DNA of 64,000 nucleotides from J089 sp964535735 (GTDB lineage: Bacteria; Fidelibacterota; Marinisomatia; Marinisomatales; J089): positions 49,565-113,564 of the forward strand of contig CAZHTM010000002.1 of the NCBI GenBank assembly GCA_964535735.1. Direction: 5' to 3'. The notes beneath the pieces were generated by a model. The model worked only from the letters and a program-made list of their open reading frames with translations, was not told where the DNA came from and made no database searches. This document shows positions 33,632 through 43,005 of this stretch, piece by piece (the stretch's first letter is position 1; every line of letters begins with the position of its first letter). A program made the position numbers and the translations under genes.

Positions 33632-36460
33632 TTACGTTGAACTCAAGTGAGATGTTTCACTTTGTTTCAGGTAGTCACGGACCAGCATTGCCAGGGAAAC
33701 ATACGTCTTCCCAGTGGCATTCTTCATCCCTTCTTCACAGGTTCGACTGGTTGAAATACCCATAACAGGATCGGCAACATCTTGGAGGTTAAAGGCTTCC
33801 CGCGTCGTAGCCGAAGCCGTTAGTTCGGGAAACAATAAGCCGCGGTCGCCGGCAAATCCGCAGCACCCCGATTCGGGGGGTAACAGCACCGTTTGGGCGC
33901 AAGTTTCCGCACAGGCTTTCAGTACTTCGACCTGACTCATTTTTATCGTGGAACAGGTGGGATGAATCACCACCGTTCGTGCCAAAGGCGGTAAGTTTGC
34001 TTCTTTTACTAGATTGTAAAGAAATGGAACCAAGTCAATAAACGTTAACCGATTCCATTTTTCTTGGATGTCTTCTGCCATTCCCGAATCGCCCTGAATA
34101 AACTTCCAGGTGCAAGGCGAGGTATCCACCACTATTGGAAGCGCGCCTTCGCGTGAACTTGCATACAAGATTTCAATTGTGGATTGCAGGATTTTGCGGC
34201 TGGCGGATGGAAATCCTTTTGAACTGTAAGGTGTTCCACAGCAGGTGTCATTGATATTGGAAGGAATGATCAATGGTTTGCCCGATAAAATGGCAATTTC
34301 GTGTACGACTGACATCAAGGAAGTTTTTTCACCGAATGGGGCAAAGCTGCGTGTTAAACAAGATGGAAAGTACACCCATTCTGGTTCATCCATTGATGGA
34401 ACGATTTTCGCGTCAACAAATGGTTTTAAATCTGCGGACCAGGAGGGAATTTTCCCTCGCGTGATCCGAATCACCTCCCGGCTCATCGATTCCAATCGTC
34501 GAGCGCCAACCCACTGGCCTTTCCATTGTAATAGACGGTTCACCGTTGTCACCACTTGCTGTGTTTTACCAAAATGTTGTGCCGATTGCGTTGCGATCCA
34601 CTTGCTCAAGGATGACATCCGATCCTGGCGCTTATGCTTAATAAACGCGCCGGTATCAATATTTACCGGGCAAGCAGTTTCACACAGACCATCAACGGCA
34701 CAAGTATCCACCGCAGCATATCCATAATCCGAGAAAAGGTGTTTCCATTCTTCCGAGCCTTCGGGAAGTAATGCCATTTCCCTGGCCAGTGCAATTCGTT
34801 GCCGGGGCGTAGTGGTTAATGCTCGACTGGGACAAACCGGTTCGCAGAATCCGCATTCCACACATTGATCCACAATGTCGTGAACCAAGGGCATTGGTTT
34901 TAAATGTTTTAAATGGATTTTCTCATCCCGATTGAGCAGGACGCCAGGATTCAGAATGTTTTGGGGATCGGCCAATTGTTTGATTTCCCACATCATGGCA
35001 TACAATTCACCGCCCCATTCCGCTTCCACAAAAGGTGCCATATTTCTTCCGGTACCATGCTCAGCTTTGAGTGAACCAGGATAACGCACGGTAGTCAGCT
35101 CCACCAATCCATCCATGAGACCCTCGTAATTGGTCACACCGGAAGACGAATCCAGATCAATGGAAGTTACAAAATGCAAATTTCCATCTTTCGCATGGCC
35201 AAATACAATGGCATCCTCGAAATGCCATTGTTTAAACAACTGATGCAGCGCATCCACTACGTCCGGGAGGTCCTCGAGTTGATACGCGATATCTTCTGTT
35301 ATGACACTGGTGCCTCGTTTCCGAAGGGACCCCACGGTTGGATATAACCCCTTACGAATCTGCCAGAGAGCCGCTCGGCGATCACCATCGGTCTGAAATC
35401 CGCCAAGCACATGGCCTTCCCGGGATGCAATTTGAGAAGCAATAGGCGTTACCCGTTCAAATAAATCATCTTTGCTGTTCCCTTGATACTCAATCAATAA
35501 TGCCGCCGACTGCGGATCTAATGTTGATTCGTCATATGGCGGATTCTTAAGGTATTTTGCAGTAGTGAGCGAAGCATAATCCATCAATTCCACCGCATTG
35601 GCTCCGCTTTCCACTAATAGTGGTAGCACCGAACAAGCCACCCGCATATCGGGAAATAATGCTAACCCCGTTATTTTTTCTGGAGGATCGGGGACTGTCA
35701 TCAATCGGACTTCCGAAATGAACGCCAAAGTGCCTTCGGAGCCAACCAATAGATGCGCAAAAATATCCAGAGGATGGGAAAAGTCAAGGAAGGCATTCAT
35801 AGAATAGCCTAACGTATTCTTAATACGATACTTATTACGGATTTTATTTGATAATTTAGTGGAATTAGCTAGCCGTTGTTTGATCTGCAAAAGCCCATCG
35901 GCCAGGATGTTTTCTTGCTCACTGAAACGAGAGTAATCTTGGGGATTCCCTGTGTCATACTGATGTCCATTGGCCAAAATAAATCGAATCGAATCCAGGG
36001 TATGGTAAGAGTTCTGGGCCGTCCCACAACACATCCCGGACGCGTTATTGTTGACAATGCCCCCGATTCTAGCGGCTTTAATCGAGGCCGGGTCCGGTCC
36101 AATTCGACGTTGATACGGCTTCAGGTATTGATTGACCAAATCACCCACCAATCCCGGTTGAAGCCGTATTTTATTTCCGTTTTCCTCAATACTGAACGCC
36201 ATCCAGTCATGGGTCACTTCAGCCAATAGTCCAGAGGTAATGGATTGTCCAGATAAGCTGGTTCCCCCAGTGCGAAATGTCACCGACTGTCCCGTATCAC
36301 GGCAATATGCAAGGAGTGACTTCACCTCCTCTTCGTTGCGCGGTTTGATGACAGCCCTCGGCACCAATCGGTATAAACTGGCATCTCGCGCATAGGCCAA
36401 GCGATCAAGTAAGGAGTCGCGAATCGTCTCGGGAGCGAGATAATCGGTGATGGGTTTCAT
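33632..36460 (-). CDS. FAD/Fe-S D-2-hydroxyacid (D-lactate) dehydrogenase, single-chain GlcD-GlpC type
   Basis: 942 residues. The N-terminal FAD-binding (PCMH) domain has VTFRTGGTSLSGQ and IGPDPASIKAARIGGIVNNNASGM. A FAD-oxidase C-terminal domain follows, then two 4Fe-4S motifs at about 535-605 (CVECGFCEPVCPS; CAVDGLCETACPV). Two CCG-type domains lie at about 690-900 (NDTCCGTPYSSKGF; ESGCCGFAGDRG). This layout matches Fe-S D-lactate dehydrogenases and YdiJ-type D-2-hydroxyglutarate dehydrogenases, which pass electrons to quinones or cytochromes. The substrate is not decidable; the length favours the D-lactate type. The next gene overlaps by 4 bp. Confidence 0.85.
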   Translation of the reverse strand: MKPITDYLAPETIRDSLLDRLAYARDASLYRLVPRAVIKPRNEEEVKSLLAYCRDTGQSVTFRTGGTSLSGQSITSGLLAEVTHDWMAFSIEENGNKIRLQPGLVGDLVNQYLKPYQRRIGPDPASIKAARIGGIVNNNASGMCCGTAQNSYHTLDSIRFILANGHQYDTGNPQDYSRFSEQENILADGLLQIKQRLANSTKLSNKIRNKYRIKNTLGYSMNAFLDFSHPLDIFAHLLVGSEGTLAFISEVRLMTVPDPPEKITGLALFPDMRVACSVLPLLVESGANAVELMDYASLTTAKYLKNPPYDESTLDPQSAALLIEYQGNSKDDLFERVTPIASQIASREGHVLGGFQTDGDRRAALWQIRKGLYPTVGSLRKRGTSVITEDIAYQLEDLPDVVDALHQLFKQWHFEDAIVFGHAKDGNLHFVTSIDLDSSSGVTNYEGLMDGLVELTTVRYPGSLKAEHGTGRNMAPFVEAEWGGELYAMMWEIKQLADPQNILNPGVLLNRDEKIHLKHLKPMPLVHDIVDQCVECGFCEPVCPSRALTTTPRQRIALAREMALLPEGSEEWKHLFSDYGYAAVDTCAVDGLCETACPVNIDTGAFIKHKRQDRMSSLSKWIATQSAQHFGKTQQVVTTVNRLLQWKGQWVGARRLESMSREVIRITRGKIPSWSADLKPFVDAKIVPSMDEPEWVYFPSCLTRSFAPFGEKTSLMSVVHEIAILSGKPLIIPSNINDTCCGTPYSSKGFPSASRKILQSTIEILYASSREGALPIVVDTSPCTWKFIQGDSGMAEDIQEKWNRLTFIDLVPFLYNLVKEANLPPLARTVVIHPTCSTIKMSQVEVLKACAETCAQTVLLPPESGCCGFAGDRGLLFPELTASATTREAFNLQDVADPVMGISTSRTCEEGMKNATGKTYVSLAMLVRDYLKQSETSHLSST

Positions 36461-36903
36461 TGTCTTTGGGGATTTATATCCAGGGGACGGTATACCTTAT
36501 AAAACATGTCCGGCACCGGAATTTTTTCTTTCTTCTGGTAATTATAGGTTACCAACGTAAAGTTCGCCTGGACATAGAGGCGATCGTCATTGTGTTTAAA
36601 AACGGCTGTGGTTAAATCAAAACTGGTACGACCAATTCTCGTTAATCGTGTGCCAATATCAAATACGGTTGGATGGGCCGCCTGTTGGCGATAGTCCACT
36701 TCCATGCCCACCAGGATGGTACTGATGTCCAGATCCCAGCGATTGTATTCCAGGCCCATATCGTGGTAGAAATCCAGTCGAGCGCTTTCCATGTAGGTTA
36801 AATAGGCTGCATGATTGATATGCCTAAGCCCATCCATGTCCCTCCAGCGCGATCGAAGGGGTACCCAGTGGTCAAAAAGGTCGCGGGTTAGAATGAGTTT
36901 CAT
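36457..36903 (-). CDS. Acyl-CoA thioesterase (4HBT/YbgC-like hotdog fold)
   Basis: 148 residues. The hotdog-fold signature RWRDMDGLRHINHAAYLTYMESARLDF (family form: D-x-x-G-HxNN-x-Y-x-x-Y-x-E-x-AR) has the catalytic Asp. Hydrolyses acyl-CoA esters. It overlaps the D-2-hydroxyacid dehydrogenase and the epimerase by 4 bp each (ATGA), so it is in one operon with acyl-CoA metabolism genes. Confidence 0.85.
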   Translation of the reverse strand: MKLILTRDLFDHWVPLRSRWRDMDGLRHINHAAYLTYMESARLDFYHDMGLEYNRWDLDISTILVGMEVDYRQQAAHPTVFDIGTRLTRIGRTSFDLTTAVFKHNDDRLYVQANFTLVTYNYQKKEKIPVPDMFYKVYRPLDINPQRQ

Positions 36904-37310
36904 GATCGTTTTTTCTGTGCCAATTCCACCAAAACGCCACCGGTTTCGCGGGGATGGATAAACGTAACCTCATAATTCTCCACACCAGGCTGTGGTTCGG
37001 AAAATATCACCTGAATATTACGATCCATAAGTTCTTTTATTGCTGCTCTTATATCATCCACCTCAAAACATAGATGATGGATGCCTGGTCCTGATTTCTC
37101 TAAAAACCGTGCGACCGGTGATTCGTCCCCCAAGCTTTCCAATAGTTCCAGTTTACTTCCGCCCACGGGATAGATAGTGGTACTAACCCCTTGCCCCTCC
37201 ACCGTTTCTTTACTGGAGGAAATTAAACCTAAAATCGCCTCCCAAAAATGTTGGCTGGTTTTGTTTGACTGAACGGCAATGCCCACATGTTCCAATCCCA
37301 GAATTTTCAT
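36900..37310 (-). CDS. mce: Methylmalonyl-CoA epimerase
   Basis: Interconverts (2R)- and (2S)-methylmalonyl-CoA in propionate and branched-chain amino acid breakdown. VOC-fold metal ligands appear in order: His in LEHVGIAV, His in GIHHLCFEVDD and Glu in GVLVELAQK; SKLELLES is also family-typical. 136 residues, usual length. In an operon with thioesterase and dipeptide epimerase genes; the mutase is not in this window. Confidence 0.92.
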   Translation of the reverse strand: MKILGLEHVGIAVQSNKTSQHFWEAILGLISSSKETVEGQGVSTTIYPVGGSKLELLESLGDESPVARFLEKSGPGIHHLCFEVDDIRAAIKELMDRNIQVIFSEPQPGVENYEVTFIHPRETGGVLVELAQKKRS

Positions 37311-38344
37311 TGTAAACCTCCTGTTGCCTCAAACCCGGATCGTAAATCCACACCCAGCCCAGGTCCTTCTGGAAGTACCAGACGTCCCGACTGGAGGGTC
37401 ACACCTGAATAGGGATCATTATCGATCAGTACATTGCCATCTAGATCAGCAAAATCAATGAGGGGTGAAACGGAAGCCATCGCTGAAATGCCCACCGAAG
37501 ATTCGATCATGCAGCCCACCATTACACTAAGGTCAAGATTTCGAGCCAAGGAAATCATTTTCCGGGCCTCCGTAATTCCGCCGCACTTCATTAATTTGAT
37601 ATTGATGCCGTGAAATGCTGAGGCAATCCGGGGGATGTCTTCAGACGTCAAACAATTTTCATCGGCGATAATGGGTATTGGTGACTGTTCTTTGACACGA
37701 GCAGTATCCTCCAGATTCGCGGCTGGAAGCGGCTGTTCCACTAATTCCACACCATGGTCGGCCAACCACGGAATCATGGCCTGGGCTTGATCCAGCGACC
37801 ACCCTTCATTAGCATCCACCCGAATAGTTTTATCCGTGTACTTTCGAATCTCCCGGATAATTACCTTGTCCTGATCCGTGCCGAGCTTAACTTTTAAAAT
37901 AGCGTAGGGTTCGGCTTCTTCAATTTTTTGTGGGATGAGTTCAAAATCTCCTAAAGCAATAGTGTACGATGTTAACGGTGCATTCTTCGGATCAGATCCC
38001 ATCAATTGGTAAACCGACTGCCCGTGTTTCTGCCCCCACCAATCCCACAACGCCATATCCAAAGCTGCTTCTAAGGATTTAACGCCCTGTGACTGTTCAC
38101 GAATAGCCATTTGATAGTTGGATGGATCAGCGGAAATGATAGGCAGTTCAATACCTCGTTCTAAAATAGTTCTGATCTGAGATGATGACTCGTGATATCG
38201 TTCCGATGGCGCCGCCTCTCCCCGTCCGGTAATGCCATCCTGAGTTAAATACACGTAGATCACTTCGTACCAATCATGAGTGCTTCGAGAAATGCCAAAG
38301 GGATGGGTACATACCAAACGATAAGATGTAAAGGTTAAATCCAT
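37307..38344 (-). CDS. Enolase-superfamily epimerase/racemase (DgcA / L-Ala-D/L-Glu epimerase type)
   Basis: 345 residues of the muconate-lactonizing/enolase subgroup. Catalytic and metal residues are seen: ILKVKLGTD (Lys), IRVDANEGW (Asp), ELVEQPLP (Glu), IADENCL (Asp) and NIKLMKCGGITEA (Lys). Next to a DUF1611 gene this architecture matches DgcA, which racemises N-acetyl-D-glutamate in a marine D-glutamate pathway. Dipeptide epimerase of murein recycling is the alternative. It overlaps the DUF1611 gene by 10 bp. Confidence 0.78.
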   Translation of the reverse strand: MDLTFTSYRLVCTHPFGISRSTHDWYEVIYVYLTQDGITGRGEAAPSERYHESSSQIRTILERGIELPIISADPSNYQMAIREQSQGVKSLEAALDMALWDWWGQKHGQSVYQLMGSDPKNAPLTSYTIALGDFELIPQKIEEAEPYAILKVKLGTDQDKVIIREIRKYTDKTIRVDANEGWSLDQAQAMIPWLADHGVELVEQPLPAANLEDTARVKEQSPIPIIADENCLTSEDIPRIASAFHGINIKLMKCGGITEARKMISLARNLDLSVMVGCMIESSVGISAMASVSPLIDFADLDGNVLIDNDPYSGVTLQSGRLVLPEGPGLGVDLRSGFEATGGLQ

Positions 38345-39372
38345 GTACGTAACTCCTGAGCTATCCTATCGATCAAATTCCGATTCCCAAATCGTACCAA
38401 GTCTGTGGCTGGAATACCATACTGATTCTCGACGTGTTCAAAGGCCTGGATGGCATCCTCTTCAGGCATGGCATGAGTTAGGAGATTGAAACCTAAGAAA
38501 CGGGAAGCTTTAAATGGTTTCATAAGGTCAAGATGCAATTGTAAAACGGAATCCATTTCCACCATGGGATAATCGGTCACATCCAAGGTTCGCGAGGGCT
38601 CGTGCGTCATAATCATCCAATCCGGCATAGCGCCATGTAAAAGACCTAGTGTTACGCCTGAATAATACATATTGGTCAGCGATCCCTGTCCTTCCACGAC
38701 GATCAAATCGCAATCCTGCGATACCTGATCGATGGAATATTCCACTTCGCCGGCCATGAAATCAGCCACTACCGCGTCCACCGGTACACCTTGTCCGCCC
38801 AAAAGTATCCCGGTCTGGCCGGTCCCAATAAATTCCACCTTCCATCCCTGTTTCCTCAAACGAAGCGTAATTTCCCAGGCAGTGGTCATCTTGCCCGTAT
38901 CGCAATCCGTCCCAACAACCAATAAGACGGGTATTTTGCGTTGTTTCCATGACCCTTTAGGAAAATGGGGCGGTTTTGGTGGACGTCGCAAATCTGTTAA
39001 GGTTACCCCGGCTTGTTCGGCTGCAGTTCGAATTTCAATATCATCGTTCAAGAAAACATGCATCCCACTAATGACATTACATCCCGCATCAATCGCCGCC
39101 AGGATTTCCGCCCGGTATTCTGGTGTGATCCTTCCACCCTGCGGCGCGTTTCCAATCAAGATCGTATCCGGCTCAAACGTGTTGGCTTCTGCAAAGGAAC
39201 TGACGGTGGGAATCGTTCCACCATATCCCAACACGTCTTGCGCCGTTTTTCCGGCCTGACCAGAATCGATAACGGCACAGACTTGATCGGGAAAATACCG
39301 AATCAGCATATTCCCGGTCTTATTGAGGATATAGTTAAAGGCACCCTGGCATAAGATCGCGTAGCGGGGCAT
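38335..39372 (-). CDS. DUF1611 protein, DgcN-like D-glutamate N-acetyltransferase
   Basis: 345 residues. Visible: a P-loop-like motif VGTDCDTGKMTTAWEI, then GTGQTGILLGGQGVPVDAVV and VVEGQGSLTNMYYSGVTLGLLHG, all typical of DUF1611. In marine bacteria a DUF1611 protein (DgcN) acetylates D-glutamate, and its partner DgcA racemises the product. The neighbouring enolase-superfamily gene overlaps by 10 bp, so the pair is a likely DgcN/DgcA unit. Function is inferred from family and neighbour. Confidence 0.72.
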   Translation of the reverse strand: MPRYAILCQGAFNYILNKTGNMLIRYFPDQVCAVIDSGQAGKTAQDVLGYGGTIPTVSSFAEANTFEPDTILIGNAPQGGRITPEYRAEILAAIDAGCNVISGMHVFLNDDIEIRTAAEQAGVTLTDLRRPPKPPHFPKGSWKQRKIPVLLVVGTDCDTGKMTTAWEITLRLRKQGWKVEFIGTGQTGILLGGQGVPVDAVVADFMAGEVEYSIDQVSQDCDLIVVEGQGSLTNMYYSGVTLGLLHGAMPDWMIMTHEPSRTLDVTDYPMVEMDSVLQLHLDLMKPFKASRFLGFNLLTHAMPEEDAIQAFEHVENQYGIPATDLVRFGNRNLIDRIAQELRTWI

Positions 39373-39377
39373 GGAAA

Positions 39378-40151
39378 TTACTTCCTGAACTCGGGTTTCC
39401 GTTTCTCCACAAAGGCTGACAGTCCTTCGTTAGTTTCTTTCGTTCCGAAGAGTTTTTGAAATGCATCAGCCTCAAGTTTTAATGCATCCTCCATTGGTAA
39501 ATGCTGACCAGATCGAATGCAATCCAATGCTGCATGAATCGCTATAGGTCCGTTTTTTAAAATACTGGCTGCCAGTTTTTGTGCACGGGGCAATAGTTGA
39601 TCCAGTTCCACCACATCATTGACTAAACCATAGCGATGTGCTTCTTCGGCGGAATGCATTTCCCCAGCCACAATCCATTCAGTAGCCAAGCCCGAGCCTA
39701 TTAATCGAGGCAAACGCTGGGTCCCTCCCCAACCGGGGATGATACCCAAATGGACCTCAGGCTGGGCAAACTGAGCATTTCGGGACGCCACCCGAAGGTG
39801 ACACGCCAAGGCAATTTCACACCCGCCACCCAGGGCAAATCCGTTCACGGCAGCGATAACCGGTTTAGGGGATGATTCAATCTTCAGCGTAAGGCTCTGT
39901 CCCTGTTCTGAAAACTTAAGTGCATCTTCGGACGACATGGACGCCATTGATTTTATATCAGCTCCGGCGATAAACGCTTTATCTCCGGCTCCGGTGAGAA
40001 TGATTACGCCCACATCCGGATTCGCAATTAATGTATCAAATCCCTGATCCAATTCGGATAAAACGTCCGAATTCATTGCATTCAACGCTTCCGGACGATT
40101 GATGGTAATGGTTCCGACCTGATCCTGAATATCTAACTGAATAAATTTCAT
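39378..40151 (-). CDS. Enoyl-CoA hydratase/isomerase (crotonase family)
   Basis: 257 residues from ATG 40151 (MKFIQLDIQD), preferred over an upstream in-frame ATG at 40181 because GAGGGG sits 5-8 bp before it and the next gene then clears. Catalytic residues: oxyanion-hole region AFIAGADIKSM and GFALGGGCEIALACHL (first Glu), then PEVHLGIIPGWGGTQRLPRLIG with the second Glu, so it has both hydratase Glu residues. Hydrates 2-enoyl-CoA in fatty-acid or amino-acid breakdown. 5 bp upstream of the DUF1611 gene, 20 bp downstream of trkH. Confidence 0.92.
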   Translation of the reverse strand: MKFIQLDIQDQVGTITINRPEALNAMNSDVLSELDQGFDTLIANPDVGVIILTGAGDKAFIAGADIKSMASMSSEDALKFSEQGQSLTLKIESSPKPVIAAVNGFALGGGCEIALACHLRVASRNAQFAQPEVHLGIIPGWGGTQRLPRLIGSGLATEWIVAGEMHSAEEAHRYGLVNDVVELDQLLPRAQKLAASILKNGPIAIHAALDCIRSGQHLPMEDALKLEADAFQKLFGTKETNEGLSAFVEKRKPEFRK

Positions 40152-40171
40152 GACTTCCCCTCGGTTAATCA

Positions 40172-41641
40172 TTATTTCCAAAACACATGGCTAAACATGA
40201 CCATGACCGTGAAAATCTCCAGCCGCCCTAGTAACATACAAAAACTTAAGAGCCATTTTGCAAAATCCGGCAGGAGGGCATAATTATCGGTAGGACCGAA
40301 CGCTCCTAATCCGGGGCCAATGTTACCCAGTGCAGACGCGGCAGCGCCGATCGCAGACGTAAGATCTACATTCATGGCGGTTAAAATCAACGTAGCGACG
40401 GCAAAAATGGAAATATAGAAAAGGAAAAATCCCAGCGTATTGCGGATAATATCTTCACTAATATACCGATTTCCGATCCGAATGGGGATGATGGCTCGGG
40501 AGTGTAGCATTCGTCGGGTTTCCATGGCCGTATATTTTAGGATCAGCAGAATGCGAATCACTTTCATCCCCCCGCCTGTTGATCCGCCGCAGGCGCCGAT
40601 AAACATCAAGGATAACAGAATAAACTGGGCCGCATAAGTCCACAATTCATAGTCGGCAGTACCATAGCCGGTCGTCGTGACGATGGACACGGTCTGAAAA
40701 AGAGAATTGCGGAATTCAACATGGGTAAAATTGCCAGTTTGAGCCACCCGAGTTAACGTGATTATCAGCGTCACCCCCAGGATCAGGCCAAGATAATTTC
40801 GGAATTCACTGTCTTTCCAAAACGCTTTCTTATCTCCGGTCACCATTTTGAAATGCAGCGAAAAATTGACGCCCGCCAAAAACATGAACAGGATGACAAT
40901 GTAATGAATGACTGAATTATCATACGCACCAATACTGGCGTTTCGCGTGCTGAATCCACCAGTAGGCATGGTTGTAAACGAATGGCATATGGCTTCGAAC
41001 CAATCCATTCCACTGATGCCCAGAAGAATGATCTCGGCGAGAGTAATTCCCAGATAGACCATCCAAAGATACTTGGCAGTTTCCCGCACCCGGGGACGAA
41101 TTTTATCGGCTACCGGTCCCGGTACTTCAGCTTTAAAAAGTTGGTATCCATTGATACCCAATAAAGGAAGAATGGCGATATAAAACACCACAATTCCCAT
41201 ACCGCCAATCCATTGAATAAAGGATCGCCAAAACAGGACGCCATGGGGAAGCGATTCGACACCATTAGGCAAATTGGGTAACGTTGCTACATTTCCGATA
41301 ATGGTTGCTCCGGTGGTGGTGACACCGGACATGGCCTCGAAAAAAGCATCGGTAATATTGGGAATGGCTCCGGTGATATAAAACGGAATGGCTCCGGCGG
41401 TGGCGGTTAATATCCAGGCAAAGGTGACAATGGCAAATCCATCCTTATTGGTGATCCGATTTTTCCCTCGAGTGATGAGCCAAACAAGGCTTCCACCGAT
41501 CAACACGATGGCGGCAGAGGTAAAAAATCCCTGCGCATCATTTTCGCCGTATCCCATGGCAATAAATCCAGGGATTAACATCGACAACCCGAGGAAGGTA
41601 ACCAGCCCTGCCAGGATATTTAGGATGGGACGAGTATTCAT
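40172..41641 (-). CDS. trkH: Potassium uptake channel subunit TrkH
   Basis: 489 residues with ten or more membrane segments. The selectivity-filter segments of the Trk family are visible (SGVTTTGATI; FTTMPTGGFSTRNAS; TTTGYGTADYELW; ASALGNIGPGLGAFGP), one in each of four repeats. Forms the pore of the Trk potassium system with TrkA, encoded upstream with a 4-bp overlap. Confidence 0.94.
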   Translation of the reverse strand: MNTRPILNILAGLVTFLGLSMLIPGFIAMGYGENDAQGFFTSAAIVLIGGSLVWLITRGKNRITNKDGFAIVTFAWILTATAGAIPFYITGAIPNITDAFFEAMSGVTTTGATIIGNVATLPNLPNGVESLPHGVLFWRSFIQWIGGMGIVVFYIAILPLLGINGYQLFKAEVPGPVADKIRPRVRETAKYLWMVYLGITLAEIILLGISGMDWFEAICHSFTTMPTGGFSTRNASIGAYDNSVIHYIVILFMFLAGVNFSLHFKMVTGDKKAFWKDSEFRNYLGLILGVTLIITLTRVAQTGNFTHVEFRNSLFQTVSIVTTTGYGTADYELWTYAAQFILLSLMFIGACGGSTGGGMKVIRILLILKYTAMETRRMLHSRAIIPIRIGNRYISEDIIRNTLGFFLFYISIFAVATLILTAMNVDLTSAIGAAASALGNIGPGLGAFGPTDNYALLPDFAKWLLSFCMLLGRLEIFTVMVMFSHVFWK

Positions 41642-42990
41642 CGATTGGTAAACAATTTTTTCAATTTTCGCATGGCGGAATGTTTAGTAAAGACCAATAC
41701 CGTATCTTCATCGGATAACTGAAAATTTCCGCGGGCAATACTCAGGTGGCCATGATGATTGATAACACCCACTAAACTGTCGCGAGGAAAATCCAGCTCG
41801 GAAAGCGGTTTTCCCGTAACCGGACTTCCTGGTTCGGGGTTGAATTCCACCACTTCCACTCCAATTTCTTCCATCGAAAACAAGGATGTTTCCGATTGCT
41901 CACTGCGGATATCCCGAATAATAGTATTCACCGTAGACATGTTTTTGCTGACTACCGCCGCTACACCGATTTCCTGAATAAATGGTTGATAATCGGTAGT
42001 GGCGATATGGACTATGGATTGTTTAACTCCCAGGTGATGGGCTAGAATTCCGGACAAGAGATTAGTTTGTTCGTCATTTGTGACCGCTAGATAGCTGTCC
42101 ACATCCTGGATATTTTCTGATTTCAAAAATTCCACATCGATGCCGTCCGCATTCACTACCATAGTATTTTCTAACGCTGTGGCGATTTGCGTGGCCTTAT
42201 CCCGGTTTTTTTCGATTAACCGCACCGACATTTCATTTTGTAATTCTTCCGCCACTGAACGTCCGATCTTGCTCCCCCCTAAAATCATGATTCGCCGGTT
42301 GATATCTTGCTTAACACCAACGACATTCAATAATCCCGGTAGTTTATCGGTACGTGTAATGAAATAAGCAATATCCCCGGCTTCAAAAATAAAATCGCCC
42401 CAGGGTACGGTGGCCTCCCCATTTCGAATGACAGCCACCACGCCAAATTTGATATCGGTGTTGACCTCGCAAATATCTTTTACGGATCTCCCAATAATAT
42501 GATGACACTTGTCCCTTAATCGAATTCCGATCATTTGGAGACGACCGCCTTCAAAATCTGCCACCATAGTTGCATACGGGTGACGAACCAGGCGAACAAT
42601 TTCCTGGCAAGCTTCCCGCTCCGGATGGATGACGCGATCGATGCCAAATTGCTCGGGGCGGATAATGGAATCATGTGCCGTATACTGCTGATTCCGCAGT
42701 CGGGCAATAATGCGCTTTGCCCCTAACTCATGGGCTTGCTGGGAGGCGATTAAATTCACCTCATCGACACGCGTTAGCGCTAGAACGTAATCGGCGTGTT
42801 CAACATCCGCTTTTTTCAAATTCTTCGGACTGGCACCATTTCCCTCTACCACAATCACATCCAGATTCTCCGACGCACGGCGGCATTTCGCAGGATCTAG
42901 ATCCAAGATTGTGATGTCAAAATTTTCCTGGCTCAAGGCTTTTGCTACATAAAAACCGACTTCACCAGCGCCAATAATGACTATTTTCAT
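41638..42990 (-). CDS. trkA: Trk potassium uptake regulatory protein TrkA
   Basis: 450 residues with two tandem RCK modules. The first NAD-binding domain has IIGAGEVGFYVAKAL and the second has ILGGSKIGRSVAEEL at about 235. Each is followed by a TrkA-C domain. Cytosolic NAD(H)/ATP-sensing gate for TrkH, which follows directly with a 4-bp overlap. Confidence 0.95.
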   Translation of the reverse strand: MKIVIIGAGEVGFYVAKALSQENFDITILDLDPAKCRRASENLDVIVVEGNGASPKNLKKADVEHADYVLALTRVDEVNLIASQQAHELGAKRIIARLRNQQYTAHDSIIRPEQFGIDRVIHPEREACQEIVRLVRHPYATMVADFEGGRLQMIGIRLRDKCHHIIGRSVKDICEVNTDIKFGVVAVIRNGEATVPWGDFIFEAGDIAYFITRTDKLPGLLNVVGVKQDINRRIMILGGSKIGRSVAEELQNEMSVRLIEKNRDKATQIATALENTMVVNADGIDVEFLKSENIQDVDSYLAVTNDEQTNLLSGILAHHLGVKQSIVHIATTDYQPFIQEIGVAAVVSKNMSTVNTIIRDIRSEQSETSLFSMEEIGVEVVEFNPEPGSPVTGKPLSELDFPRDSLVGVINHHGHLSIARGNFQLSDEDTVLVFTKHSAMRKLKKLFTNR

Positions 42991-43005
42991 GGAATTCCTT
43001 TACCT

